Positions 14,101 through 22,461 of a stretch of DNA of 27,267 bases are shown here, piece after piece (within the stretch, counting starts at the first letter, position 1; every line of letters begins with the position of its first letter). The notes beneath the pieces are model-generated. The model did not search any database, was not told the DNA's origin, and was given only the letters and a program-made list of their open reading frames with translations. This DNA is from an uncultured Eubacteriales bacterium (GTDB lineage Bacteria > Bacillota > Clostridia > Oscillospirales > CAG-272): the NCBI GenBank assembly GCA_934481515.1, contig CAKSPO010000026.1, positions 1 through 27,267 of the forward strand, in the 5' to 3' direction. A program made the position numbers and the translations under genes.

Positions 14101-15543
14101 TCAGTATTGTCTGCCCCAGATGACCATGTGCTTTGCTTTCTTTCCGCAGCAGACGCAGGTATCGGACAGATGCTCTTCGGTAAAGGGGATGCAACGGGAT
14201 TTGACACCGCCGGTGACATCCTTCAGCTGTTCCTCGCATGCCGTGTCTCCGCACCACATTGCCTTGATGTAGCCGGATTTTTCGGCGGCAATCTGCAAAA
14301 ATTCGTCGTAGCTGTGTGCCTCGTAGGTGCGCGCGGAACGGTTTTCCAATGCACGCTGGTACAATTCATCGTGTACCTTCTGCAATGCTTCCGCCACAGC
14401 GGCGGTCAGGTTGTCAAGAGAGACAACCGTTTTCTCGCGGGTGACGCGGCTGACCAGTACGCAGGAATTATTTTCGATGTCGCGCGGTCCGATTTCCAGA
14501 CGGAGCGGAACACCCTTCATCTCATACTGCGCAAACTTCCAGCCGGTGGAGTTTTCACTGTCGTCCACCTTGACCCGGAACGTTGCGGAAAGCTCGTCCC
14601 GCAGAGCGTAAGCTTTCTCCAGCACGCCTTCCTTGTGCTGTGCAACCGGAACGATGACCACCTGAATGGGAGCCACGCGCGGCGGCAGAATCAGACCGTT
14701 ATTGTCTCCGTGCGTCATGATGATGGCGCCGATGGAGCGGGTGGAAAGCCCCCAGGAGGTCTGGTGCGGATATTGGAGCGTATTGTCGCGTGCGGTGAAT
14801 TTGATGTCGAACGCTTTGGCAAAGCCGGTACCGAAATAGTGAGAGGTTCCGCCCTGCAATGCCACGCCGTTGTGCATCATCGGCTCGATGGTATAGGTCT
14901 CCTCGGCACCTGCAAATTTTTCTTTTTCGGTTTTTCGTCCGGTGTAAGCGGGGATGGCAAGCGCTTCGGCGTAAAAGTCCTCATAGACCTTCAGCATCCG
15001 CAGAGTTTCCTCGCGCGCTTCCTCTTCGGTCTCATGCATGGTGTGACCTTCCTGCCAGAGAAATTCCGAGGTGCGCAGGAACGGGCGCGTGGTTTTTTCC
15101 CAGCGGACGACGTTGCACCACTGATTATAGAGTTTTGGCAGGTCGCGGTAGGACTGAATGACGTTTTTATAATGCTCACAGAACAGCGTCTCGGAGGTCG
15201 GGCGCACAATCAGACGCTCGGTCAGCGGGGTCTGTCCGCCGATGGTAACAATGGCGCATTCGGGTGCAAAGCCCTCTACGTGATCCTTTTCCTTCTGCAA
15301 CAGGCTTTCGGGAATGAACATGGGCATGTAGACGTTCTCATGTCCCAACGCCTTGAAGCGGGCATCCAGATCCTTCTGGATGTTCTCCCAGATGGCGTAG
15401 CCGTAAGGGCGGATCACCATACAGCCGCGGACGCCGGAATAATCCACCAACTCCGCTTTTTTGACGACATCCGTATACCACTGTGCGAAATCATCCTCCA
15501 TGGAGGTGATCTGTTCTACCATTTTTTCGTTACTTTTTGCCAT
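14101..15543 (-). CDS. proS: Prolyl-tRNA synthetase (short, archaeal/eukaryote-like type)
   Basis: This class II synthetase charges tRNA-Pro with proline in the cytosol. It is the 480-aa form without the bacterial INS editing domain. Motifs include RPTSE (residues 114-118), motif 2 in RWEKTTRPFLRTSEFLWQEGHT (from residue 147) and motif 3 in GLSTRSIGAIIMTHGDNNG. The C-terminal extension carries metal-binding-type cysteines (CGDTACEEQ and CVCCGKKA) and ends in Tyr, typical for this subtype. ATG 15543 has a GAAAGG site about nine bases upstream. A consensus promoter at 15631-15659 drives it. The predicted leader is only about 80 nt, too short for a standard T-box. Confidence 0.97.
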   Translation of the reverse strand: MAKSNEKMVEQITSMEDDFAQWYTDVVKKAELVDYSGVRGCMVIRPYGYAIWENIQKDLDARFKALGHENVYMPMFIPESLLQKEKDHVEGFAPECAIVTIGGQTPLTERLIVRPTSETLFCEHYKNVIQSYRDLPKLYNQWCNVVRWEKTTRPFLRTSEFLWQEGHTMHETEEEAREETLRMLKVYEDFYAEALAIPAYTGRKTEKEKFAGAEETYTIEPMMHNGVALQGGTSHYFGTGFAKAFDIKFTARDNTLQYPHQTSWGLSTRSIGAIIMTHGDNNGLILPPRVAPIQVVIVPVAQHKEGVLEKAYALRDELSATFRVKVDDSENSTGWKFAQYEMKGVPLRLEIGPRDIENNSCVLVSRVTREKTVVSLDNLTAAVAEALQKVHDELYQRALENRSARTYEAHSYDEFLQIAAEKSGYIKAMWCGDTACEEQLKDVTGGVKSRCIPFTEEHLSDTCVCCGKKAKHMVIWGRQY

Positions 15544-15546
15544 AAA

Positions 15547-15612
15547 ACAAAGCCTTTCTGTCTTTCCTCCGGCGGCGGATTTTCTGCCGGGGGAACCGGT
15601 GACCGGTGAAAA
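15547..15612 (-). other. Structured proS leader with CACCGGT direct repeats
   Basis: On the minus strand the proS leader includes two adjacent copies of TCACCGG, each part of a self-complementary ACCGGT. A hairpin-prone CCGGC ... GCCGCCGG follows. A GGAGGAAAG lies about 20-27 bases before the start codon, in addition to the nearer AAAGG site. No T-box consensus is visible. A regulatory role is only a possibility. Confidence 0.4.
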
Positions 15613-15630
15613 ATAATGGAATTACATTTC

Positions 15631-15659
15631 ATTATAAACCGGGAAACGGGGAATGTCAA
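15631..15659 (-). promoter_or_regulatory. Consensus sigma-A promoter for proS
   Basis: On the minus strand, perfect TTGACA (15654-15659) and TATAAT (15631-15636) hexamers are spaced by 17 bp. The predicted start near 15624 gives a leader of about 80 nt. It is divergent from the pepF promoter. Confidence 0.9.
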
Positions 15660-15731
15660 GCGTTTTTTCCCCGAAACCGTGAAGGGACGCTGAAAAAGTG
15701 CGGAAAACCTTATGGAATTTTCGGGAAACGG

Positions 15732-15760
15732 TTTACTTTTTCCGCTTTTTGTGTTACAAT
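15732..15760 (+). promoter_or_regulatory. Sigma-A promoter for pepF
   Basis: TTTACT (15732-15737) and TACAAT (15755-15760) are separated by 17 bp, about 58 bp before the pepF start codon. Confidence 0.7.
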
Positions 15761-15817
15761 CGGAAGGAATAAAACGGCGGAATCGCCGAAAGATGTTATG
15801 AATAAAGGAGAAAAGCA

Positions 15818-17596
15818 ATGGCACTGAAGAGCAGAAGTGAAATGGATGAACAATATATGTGGAATTTTGCCGATATCTATGCCGATGACGCTGCATGGGA
15901 AGCGGCATACCGTGAGGCGGAATGCGCGGTGGAGGCGGTTCCCGGTGTCCAGGGAACGCTTGCCGGATCCCCGGAAGCAATGAAAAAGGCACTGGATACC
16001 GTAACCGATGCCAACCGGCTGGTGGAGCGGGTCTATCTTTACGCCATGCTCCGCAAGAATGCGGACAACGGGGATCCCGTCTACCAGACGATGCAGGGAA
16101 GAGCGGTCAGCCTTGCTGTCCGCCTGTCCGCGGCGTGCGCTTTTGTGGATCCGGAAATTCTGGCGATGGACGAGAAGACATTGCACAATTATCTGCAAAA
16201 TCCGCTGCTTGCCACCTACCGGCACATGCTGGAGGATACCGACCGGATGCGCGCACATACGCTGGATCAGCAGGGGGAAAAAATGCTGGCGCTCCTCAGT
16301 GATGCCGCCGGAACCGCTTCCGACTGCTTTGACATGCTGGAGAGCGTGGATATGACCTTCCCGTCCTTCCGGGATGCCGAGGGCAAAGAGGTGACTCTGA
16401 CGCATGGCAATTTCGGCGTGTACCGGGAAAGCCCGGATCCGCGGGTCCGGAAGGAGTCCTTTGAAAAATATTTCGGAGAGTTCAAGCGCTATATCAACAC
16501 ATTTGCGGCAATGTATGCCGGCAGTGTCAAAATGGACAATTACTACACAACGGTGCGCGGCTATCAGTCCGCCTGCGAGCGTGCTCTGTTCGGCAACAAC
16601 GCGCCCGTCAGCGTTTATGACAGGCTGGTGGAGGCGGTACACGGAGGACTTCCGATCATGCGGCGGTATCTGGAGCTGCGCCGTCGGGTACTGGGACTGG
16701 AAGAGCTGAATATGTACGACCTTTACTGCCCGATAGTGAAGGGTACGGAGATGAAAATTCCGTATGCGGAGGCGCAGAATCTGGTGCGGGCGGCGACCAA
16801 GCCTTTGGGCGAGACCTATCAGAAGCTGCTTGACCGTGCGTTCAGCGAACGCTGGATCGATGTATACGAAAACAAGGGAAAGACAACCGGCGCATATTCC
16901 TGCGGGGTCTACGGCGTTCATCCGTATGTGCTCCTGAACTATACGGATACGCTGGACGATGCCTTCACGCTGGCACATGAGCTGGGACACTCCATGCATT
17001 CGTATTTTTCGGACACCACGCAGGATTTTGCCAACCACGATTACCGGATCATGGTAGCGGAGGTCGCATCTACCGTCAATGAGGTGCTCCTGACCAAATA
17101 TCTGCTCTCGGTGGAAACGGATCCCGCAAAGCGTGCGTATATTCTCAACCACTATCTGGAGGGCTTCCGCACCACGGTCTTCCGCCAGACGCTGTTTGCC
17201 GAATTTGAGCGGCAGGCACATGACCTGCAGATGCAGGGAACTCCGCTCACTGCCGAGACGCTGAACGGAATTTACCGTAAGCTGAACGAAGTTTACTATG
17301 AAGGGGCGGTTATCAACGAGCTTCAGGACATTGAATGGGCACGGATTCCGCACTTCTACAATGCGTTTTATGTTTACCAGTATGCCACCGGCTTCTGCTC
17401 CGCGGTTTCGATTGCAAAGCGGATTTTGGAGCAGAACGGCACGGCGGACTATTTGCGCTTCCTTTCCACCGGAGGTTCCGATTATCCGCTGGAGGAGCTG
17501 AAAATCGCGGGTGTGGATCTCTGCCGTCCCGATACGGTTGCGGCGGCAATGCAGGAGTTTGACAGCGCCCTGACCGAGTTGGAATCTCTTCTCTGA
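15818..17596 (+). CDS. pepF: Oligoendopeptidase F (M3B family)
   Basis: A 592-aa cytosolic zinc oligopeptidase that degrades peptides of moderate length. The gluzincin HELGH motif is at residues 387-391 (TLAHELGHSMHSYFS), with E415 in MVAEVASTVNE as the likely third metal ligand. Upstream, YSCGVYGVHPYVLLNY is the characteristic PepF substrate-binding segment, and the length matches the family. ATG 15818 has an AAAGGAG site seven bases upstream, and the leader includes a sigma-A promoter. The gene stands alone, ending in a hairpin terminator shared with the converging malQ gene. Confidence 0.97.
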   Translation: MALKSRSEMDEQYMWNFADIYADDAAWEAAYREAECAVEAVPGVQGTLAGSPEAMKKALDTVTDANRLVERVYLYAMLRKNADNGDPVYQTMQGRAVSLAVRLSAACAFVDPEILAMDEKTLHNYLQNPLLATYRHMLEDTDRMRAHTLDQQGEKMLALLSDAAGTASDCFDMLESVDMTFPSFRDAEGKEVTLTHGNFGVYRESPDPRVRKESFEKYFGEFKRYINTFAAMYAGSVKMDNYYTTVRGYQSACERALFGNNAPVSVYDRLVEAVHGGLPIMRRYLELRRRVLGLEELNMYDLYCPIVKGTEMKIPYAEAQNLVRAATKPLGETYQKLLDRAFSERWIDVYENKGKTTGAYSCGVYGVHPYVLLNYTDTLDDAFTLAHELGHSMHSYFSDTTQDFANHDYRIMVAEVASTVNEVLLTKYLLSVETDPAKRAYILNHYLEGFRTTVFRQTLFAEFERQAHDLQMQGTPLTAETLNGIYRKLNEVYYEGAVINELQDIEWARIPHFYNAFYVYQYATGFCSAVSIAKRILEQNGTADYLRFLSTGGSDYPLEELKIAGVDLCRPDTVAAAMQEFDSALTELESLL

Positions 17597-17624
17597 TTTT
17601 TCGGAAGGTTCTCAGAAATGAAAC

Positions 17625-17664
17625 AATCCCGGAACCGATGCAAAACCGCGTCGGTTCCGGGATT
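17625..17664. terminator. Bidirectional terminator between pepF and malQ
   Basis: Arms 17625-17638 and 17651-17664 (AATCCCGGAACCGA and its complement) form a 14-bp perfect stem with a 12-nt loop. On the plus strand it ends in a T-run. It sits between the convergent pepF (plus) and malQ (minus) stops. Confidence 0.88.
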
Positions 17665-17710
17665 TTTGGGTCTCGCTTCGGGAAGGATGCAGGCACGCGG
17701 ACAATCCCCG

Positions 17711-19147
17711 TCAGATTCTTCCGTACAGCTCATTCCAGCGGCGGAATTTCGGCAGGGAGACATCCCGGAGCTGTTCTTTGGTGATCCGGTAGCTCCAGTT
17801 TCCTTCGGCGCGTCCGGGCGTGTTGAGCCGGGTGTCGCTTCCGTACAGGAGCAGATCCTGCACGGGGAGAACAAGCAGGCCCGCATGGCTTTCAAACATG
17901 GTGCGCAGGATGGCATCATAGCATCGGTTCCAGTCGCCGGTATATCCGCAGTATTCGAGAATACGGCGGCGGGTGGCATCATCCTGCTCCCAGATGTAGC
18001 CGAGCAGAGTATTATTGTCATGGGTTCCTGTGTAGGCGACACAGTTGAAGTCGTAGTTGTGCGGCAGATGGGGAGAATCCGCTCCGCCGAGAAAACCGAA
18101 CTGCAGCACCCGCATGCCGGGAAATCCGCTTTTCTGCACCAGCTCCGCTACCTCCGGCGTAATGTCCCCGAGGTCCTCTGCAATGACGGTTTTTCCTTCG
18201 CAGACCGGTTGCAGGGCACGGATCAGCTCCATGCCGGGACCTTTGACCCATGTTCCGCTTTTTGCGGTCTTTTCGCCGGCGGGAATGCTGTAATAGGACT
18301 CCAGACCGCGGAAATGGTCGATCCGGACGCCGTCAAACAGCTCCATCATGAAGCGCATCCGCTCCTGCCACCAGGCAAACCCGTCCTTTTTCATGCGCTT
18401 CCAGTCATACAGCGGATTGCCCCACAGCTGACCGTCCGCGCAGAAATAGTCCGGAGGCACTCCGGCGACCGAGGTCGGGTTTTTCCGTTGGTCCAGAAGG
18501 AACAGCTCACTGTTTTCCATGACATCCGAGCTGTCGGGCGCGACATAGATCGGAACATCGCCGATGATGGAAATTCCCTTTTTCTCAGCGTAGGCATGCA
18601 CCTTTTTCCACTGACGGCAGAATACATATTGGGTGAACTGCCATGTCCGCAGGACGGAAGGGTCATAACTTTCGCTGGTCCATTCGCGAAAATCCTTTTC
18701 TCCGTTTGCGGCTTTGAGCGCCATATAACGGCAGAACAGCGCCGTTTGCGGATGCGTTTTCAGAAAGCGTTCCAATGCGGGGTCATCCGTAAAACGGGAG
18801 GCGGCAAGGGAGAGAAGCGCAAAGCGCTCCTGCCGCAACCGGTCAAATTCGCAGGCGTAGGGCGTTTTCTGACGCGCACCGGCAAGCTCTTCCCGGCTCA
18901 GCAGACCTTCCTCGCATAATGCCGGCAGGTCGATGAAATACGGATTGACGCTGAAGGCGCTGTAGGATTTATAGGGAGAGTTGCAGTCGTCCGGCAGGCA
19001 GAAGGGGAGCACCTGCCAGACGGAAAATCCGCCTTCCGACAAAAAATCAATCCATTCCAGCGCTTCCTTCCCGAAGGAACCGACCGAGTATTCACCCCAA
19101 AGGGAGGAAACGTGCATCAGCACACCGCTTTTTCGCTTTTTGATCAT
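17711..19147 (-). CDS. malQ: 4-alpha-glucanotransferase (GH77, amylomaltase)
   Basis: MalQ transfers alpha-1,4-glucan segments between maltodextrins in glycogen and maltose metabolism. The 478-aa protein shows the GH77 signature: SGVLMHVSSLWGEYSVGSFG near the N-terminus, the nucleophile D277 in GVRIDHFRGLESYY, the acid/base E324 in VIAEDLG and the stabiliser D377 in YTGTHDNNT. The start at 19147 fits the usual short N-terminus; AAAGGA lies about 12 bases upstream, slightly farther than usual. The open frame could extend to 19357, but that would run through the promoter at 19211-19239. No other glycogen genes are in the window. Confidence 0.96.
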   Translation of the reverse strand: MIKKRKSGVLMHVSSLWGEYSVGSFGKEALEWIDFLSEGGFSVWQVLPFCLPDDCNSPYKSYSAFSVNPYFIDLPALCEEGLLSREELAGARQKTPYACEFDRLRQERFALLSLAASRFTDDPALERFLKTHPQTALFCRYMALKAANGEKDFREWTSESYDPSVLRTWQFTQYVFCRQWKKVHAYAEKKGISIIGDVPIYVAPDSSDVMENSELFLLDQRKNPTSVAGVPPDYFCADGQLWGNPLYDWKRMKKDGFAWWQERMRFMMELFDGVRIDHFRGLESYYSIPAGEKTAKSGTWVKGPGMELIRALQPVCEGKTVIAEDLGDITPEVAELVQKSGFPGMRVLQFGFLGGADSPHLPHNYDFNCVAYTGTHDNNTLLGYIWEQDDATRRRILEYCGYTGDWNRCYDAILRTMFESHAGLLVLPVQDLLLYGSDTRLNTPGRAEGNWSYRITKEQLRDVSLPKFRRWNELYGRI

Positions 19148-19210
19148 TGTCTGAACCAGTCCTTTCGTTTCTCGGCTCCGGAGTCCGAAGCGGAATCCGG
19201 TTGCTGTTTG

Positions 19211-19239
19211 ATTATAGCAGAAACCCGCAAAAAATGCAA
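19211..19239 (-). promoter_or_regulatory. Sigma-A promoter for malQ
   Basis: On the minus strand, TTGCAT (19234-19239) and TATAAT (19211-19216) are spaced by 17 bp, with a TGC extended -10. The leader is about 57 nt. Its position supports the malQ start at 19147. Confidence 0.8.
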
Positions 19240-19374
19240 CGGCAGGGACAAAAATCAATGACGGGAAATATCCGGATAGCAAAGAAGAAAGTTTTAGAAA
19301 AGGGGATATTTTCCGCGTATCAAACATGCCGGAAGGAGCTACACTATCGGTAAACACTTCCGGAGGTGAGAGAA

Positions 19375-19569
19375 ATGAACAAAAATACGCAAAAAACCAT
19401 GTGGATCGTCATGGGGACGGTCGGAGGAGCCATGGCGCTGGGCGCGGCGGCAGTCGGAGTCTGGAACAGCAAACAGATGAAAACCATGCGGGCAATGAAA
19501 AAGACCAACGCGGTGATTCATCGCGTGGGCACCACGCTCTGCAAAATTTCGGAAGCCGGAGACGAATGA
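19375..19569 (+). CDS. 64-aa predicted membrane miniprotein
   Basis: A small protein with a short polar N-terminus and one hydrophobic, Gly/Ala-rich segment (MWIVMGTVGGAMALGAAAVG, about residues 9-28). A basic, Lys/Arg-rich cytoplasmic-type tail follows. The look is similar to small YtxH-like envelope proteins, but I do not recognise a family. ATG 19375 follows GGAGG by eight bases; the GTG at 19366 overlaps that site and is rejected. A terminator directly follows. It is divergent from malQ, about 225 bp from that start. Reality is supported by the ribosome binding site, the membrane segment and the terminator. Confidence 0.78.
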   Translation: MNKNTQKTMWIVMGTVGGAMALGAAAVGVWNSKQMKTMRAMKKTNAVIHRVGTTLCKISEAGDE

Positions 19570-19587
19570 AAATTCTCCGGTGAAGAG

Positions 19588-19630
19588 AAAAGGGCTTGCG
19601 GTCGGAGCATAGCGCCGCAGGCTCTTTTTT
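19588..19630 (+). terminator. Terminator after the 64-aa membrane protein gene
   Basis: Arms 19588-19601 and 19615-19628 pair along 14 positions, two of them G-U, around a 13-nt loop. The stem ends in six T. It separates the small gene from gap. Confidence 0.85.
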
Positions 19631-19733
19631 GCACAAAGCAAGAGAATTGACGAAAAAATGCACATAGGAAAGCCCCATTCAAGACAAAATATGTGCAAAA
19701 AATAACGAATTTGATAATTTTTCATCAAAGGGC

Positions 19734-19762
19734 TTGTATCTTTCCGGAAAATGCGTTACAAT
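19734..19762 (+). promoter_or_regulatory. Sigma-A promoter for gap
   Basis: TTGTAT (19734-19739) and TACAAT (19757-19762) are separated by 17 bp, giving a leader of roughly 70 nt before the gap start at 19839. Confidence 0.7.
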
Positions 19763-19838
19763 ATATGCTGTATGGAAAGGCGAACCTTTCCGGATCGCTT
19801 AGTCTGAAAATTCATATTATTTATGGAGGATTATTCCA

Positions 19839-20858
19839 ATGGCAAACGTAAAAGTTGCGATTAACGGTTTCGGACGCATCGGTCGTCTGGCGTTCCGTCA
19901 GATGTTTGGGGCAAAGGGATATCAGGTAGTTGCAATCAATGACCTGACCAAGCCCTCAATGCTGGCTCATCTGCTCAAGTACGATTCCGCACAGGGCAGA
20001 TACAATCATGAGGTTGTTGCAAACGATGAGGAAGGTACCATCACCGTTGACGGCAAGACCATCAGGATTTACGCCGAGAAGGATGCAGCAAATCTTCCCT
20101 GGAAGAAGCTGAAGATTGATGTTGTTCTGGAGTGCACCGGCTTCTATACCTCCAAAGAGAAGGCGATGGCTCACATCAATGCCGGCGCAAAGAAGTGCGT
20201 CATTTCCGCTCCCGCAGGCAATGATCTGAAGACCATCGTTTACTCGGTCAACGAGAAGACCCTGACGGCGGAGGATCAGATCATCTCTGCCGCTTCCTGC
20301 ACCACCAACTGCCTCGCTCCTATGGCAAAGGCGCTCAATGATTATGCTCCCATCCAGTCCGGTATCATGACCACCGTTCATGCATTCACCGGTGACCAGA
20401 TGGTTCTGGACGGTCCTCACAGAAAGGGTGACCTCCGTCGTGCACGTGCCGCATCCGTCAACATCGTTCCGAACTCCACCGGTGCCGCAAAGGCAATCGG
20501 ACTTGTCATTCCGGAACTGAACGGAAAGCTGATCGGCTCTGCACAGCGTGTTCCGGTTCCGACTGGTTCCACCACGATTCTCGTTGCAGTTGTCAAGGGC
20601 AAGGATATCACCAAGGACGGCATCAACGCCGCAATGAAGGCTGCTTCTTCTGATTCCTTCGGTTATACAGAGGAGCCGCTGGTATCCTCCGATATCATCG
20701 GTATCACCTATGGTTCTCTGTTTGACGCCACCCAGACGATGGTTGCCAAGCTGGACGACGACACCTATCAGGTACAGGTCGTTTCCTGGTATGACAATGA
20801 GAACTCCTACACCAGCCAGATGGTTCGTACCATTAAGTATTTCGCCGAGCTTCAGTAA
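19839..20858 (+). CDS. gap: Glyceraldehyde-3-phosphate dehydrogenase, type I
   Basis: The glycolytic enzyme oxidises and phosphorylates glyceraldehyde-3-phosphate to 1,3-bisphosphoglycerate with NAD. The 339-aa length is standard. The NAD fold begins INGFGRIGRLAFRQ, with D35 (NDLT) indicating NAD preference. The catalytic Cys154 lies in SCTTNC, with His181 (TTVHAFTGDQ) as its partner. ATG 19839 has a GGAGGA site eight bases upstream. Its codon use looks more biased than its neighbours (AAG-, GTT- and ATC-rich), consistent with high expression. It is a single-gene unit with its own promoter and a strong terminator. The usual pgk-tpi neighbours are absent. Confidence 0.98.
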   Translation: MANVKVAINGFGRIGRLAFRQMFGAKGYQVVAINDLTKPSMLAHLLKYDSAQGRYNHEVVANDEEGTITVDGKTIRIYAEKDAANLPWKKLKIDVVLECTGFYTSKEKAMAHINAGAKKCVISAPAGNDLKTIVYSVNEKTLTAEDQIISAASCTTNCLAPMAKALNDYAPIQSGIMTTVHAFTGDQMVLDGPHRKGDLRRARAASVNIVPNSTGAAKAIGLVIPELNGKLIGSAQRVPVPTGSTTILVAVVKGKDITKDGINAAMKAASSDSFGYTEEPLVSSDIIGITYGSLFDATQTMVAKLDDDTYQVQVVSWYDNENSYTSQMVRTIKYFAELQ

Positions 20859-20883
20859 GTGGACCCTGCGGAGATATGAAAGA

Positions 20884-20913
20884 CAGGGAGTGCCGCGTTT
20901 GCGGCACTCCCTG
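20884..20913. terminator. Terminator after gap, convergent with the lipoprotein gene
   Basis: Arms 20884-20896 and 20901-20913 form a 13-bp perfect stem around GTTT, then CTTTT on the plus strand. The lipoprotein gene ends at 20926 on the other strand, so the hairpin may serve both. Confidence 0.9.
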
Positions 20914-20925
20914 CTTTTCGGATTT

Positions 20926-21456
20926 TTACAATGCCCGGCGAAACGCGCGACAGGTTTCCTCCGGTTCCTTTGAGACGCAGAGCAGAACCCATCTGCCGCT
21001 CCGGAGAATGCGGGAATGTTCTGCAAAGCTTCTGTCGGCATTCTCTCTTTTATCGTAGCCGGTGCGCAGAAGATCCAAACGCCGAAGACATAGCTTCGCT
21101 ACCCGCTCGGCTTCAGCGGCGCTTTTGCAAAGGAAGACCGAGATTTCATATGGTTCGGTATAAGCGAAATAGCAGGCACCCTCCAGGATACAGTCGGCTT
21201 CTGCCGGGAGTGTGCCGTTGCCGAACAGGGCGGAAAATAAGGTGCTGTCCATGGTTCGGAACGGAGAAGAATCTCCGGATATCTCCGACGGATGATCGGA
21301 AGGACTCCAGAGATAATACCCTCCGGCGGGGAGCGCCGTCTCGGAGACGCAGACCGCGTTCAGAACGCTTTGCGCGGTATCCTTCCGTTCGCAGCCGAAA
21401 AAGCAAATTGGGAGCAGAAAAAGCATGCAAAGAGGAATAAAAAGACACTTTTTCAT
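20926..21456 (-). CDS. Lipoprotein, DUF4358-like
   Basis: A 176-aa predicted lipoprotein. A basic MKK start and hydrophobic core lead to a lipobox-like FFGC with the modified cysteine at residue 22. The mature part is a single soluble domain. Its pattern YEISVFLCKSAAEAERVAKL, then a paired-helix region with RRLDLLR and a closing strand GRWVLLCVSKEPEE, resembles my memory of DUF4358, a family of clostridial lipoproteins of unknown function. ATG 21456 is preceded by GGAGGA. It converges on gap and is divergent from the phosphotyrosine module. Confidence 0.8.
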   Translation of the reverse strand: MKKCLFIPLCMLFLLPICFFGCERKDTAQSVLNAVCVSETALPAGGYYLWSPSDHPSEISGDSSPFRTMDSTLFSALFGNGTLPAEADCILEGACYFAYTEPYEISVFLCKSAAEAERVAKLCLRRLDLLRTGYDKRENADRSFAEHSRILRSGRWVLLCVSKEPEETCRAFRRAL

Positions 21457-21605
21457 GTTTTTTCCTCCGTTTTTATAAAGTGAATGACAGTATTTCGGAT
21501 TCCTGACTATAATTTATGTGGGGAATATTTTCCTTATGCAAATTGGCAGGGATTTTTTATTTGTCCGGAAATCATGAATCAAATGTTAACAATTGCAAAC
21601 TGGGG

Positions 21606-21634
21606 TAGACAAGGTATGAAAGATGTGGTATAAT
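21606..21634 (+). promoter_or_regulatory. Sigma-A promoter for the tyrosine-phosphorylation operon
   Basis: TAGACA (21606-21611) and TATAAT (21629-21634) are separated by 17 bp. It lies about 58 bp before the cpsB-like start at 21693. Confidence 0.82.
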
Positions 21635-21692
21635 AACTCCGCTTTGGAATGCTGTCATATTCCGTCATTTTTGATAGAAACGGGGAAAAAAC

Positions 21693-22418
21693 ATGGGTCC
21701 TTTTTTTGATATGCACAGCCATATGCTTTGTAAGGTAGATGACGGTGCCAAAGATAGGGACATGATGTTTGCCATGCTGGAAGCGGCTTATGCAAACGGT
21801 ACCCGTGCGCTCTGCCTGACGCCGCACTATTCTCCGTATCTTTACGGCGACACCTCTGCGGCTTCTGCGGCGGCGTTTGCATTGCTTCAGCGCTATACCG
21901 CCGACCATCATCCGGACATGCGCCTGTTTCTCGGCCACGAACTGGGATATCACGGCAGTTGTCTTGCCGCACTGGAATCCGGTGCCTGCCGTTCCATCGC
22001 AGGCAGCAGATATGTCCTTGTGGATTTTCCGGCAGAGGTGGATTTTTTCGAGTTGCAGAACGCGATGGGACGGTTGCGCAGCGCCGGAATTCATACGATT
22101 CTTGCGCATGCTGAGCGATACCGGTGCCTCTTCCGCCACATGGATTGGATCCGCAACTATGTTGATGACGGGGGATTGACACAACTCAATGCTTCCTCCG
22201 TTGCCGGGGCATGGGGAACGGTTGCAAAAATGCAATGGAAACGGATTCTGAAAGCGGATTTGGCGCACATCATTTCCACTGATGCCCACAATCTGACCAC
22301 TCGCCCGCCGGATATGACAGTATGCATGCCTTATCTGCAGAGGCATTGCAACAGTGGTCAAATCTGCGATCTGACGTGGAATAATGCGTGGCGCGTGGTG
22401 CAGAATAAATCATTTTAG
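21693..22418 (+). CDS. CpsB/CapC/YwqE-like PHP-domain tyrosine phosphatase
   Basis: A 241-aa metal-dependent phosphatase of the PHP superfamily. Characterised relatives dephosphorylate the tyrosine-rich tail of the partner BY-kinase and tune capsule synthesis. Metal-binding motifs are DMHSHML (H8, H10), the acidic DDGAKD, TPHY (H45), GHELG (E83), LAHAERY (H139) and STDAHN (D197, H199). Length is close to the family norm. The ribosome binding site is weak (GGGGA about eight bases before ATG 21693). It is the first gene of a three-gene run, followed after 43 bp by the Wzz-like gene. The phosphatase-activator-kinase order is like the streptococcal cps start, but no glycosyltransferase follows. 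Confidence 0.92.
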   Translation: MGPFFDMHSHMLCKVDDGAKDRDMMFAMLEAAYANGTRALCLTPHYSPYLYGDTSAASAAAFALLQRYTADHHPDMRLFLGHELGYHGSCLAALESGACRSIAGSRYVLVDFPAEVDFFELQNAMGRLRSAGIHTILAHAERYRCLFRHMDWIRNYVDDGGLTQLNASSVAGAWGTVAKMQWKRILKADLAHIISTDAHNLTTRPPDMTVCMPYLQRHCNSGQICDLTWNNAWRVVQNKSF

Positions 22419-22461
22419 AATTTCAGGGGAAGGGAAATTCCCCCTCGGAAAGGATTTTTGA

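Noticed and set aside
13666..15609. Very long plus-strand open frame (647 codons) opposite proS and part of the GH78 gene
   Set aside because: Both genes beneath it have clear families, ribosome binding sites and motifs on the minus strand. The antisense frame has no recognisable domain and arises from GC-biased codon use.
15544..15624. T-box riboswitch for proS
   Set aside because: No T-box consensus is present, and the promoter position leaves a leader of only about 80 nt.
15710..17353. Long minus-strand open frame (547 codons) opposite pepF
   Set aside because: It is a shadow of pepF, whose HELGH motif and start are clear, and it has no domain or ribosome binding site.
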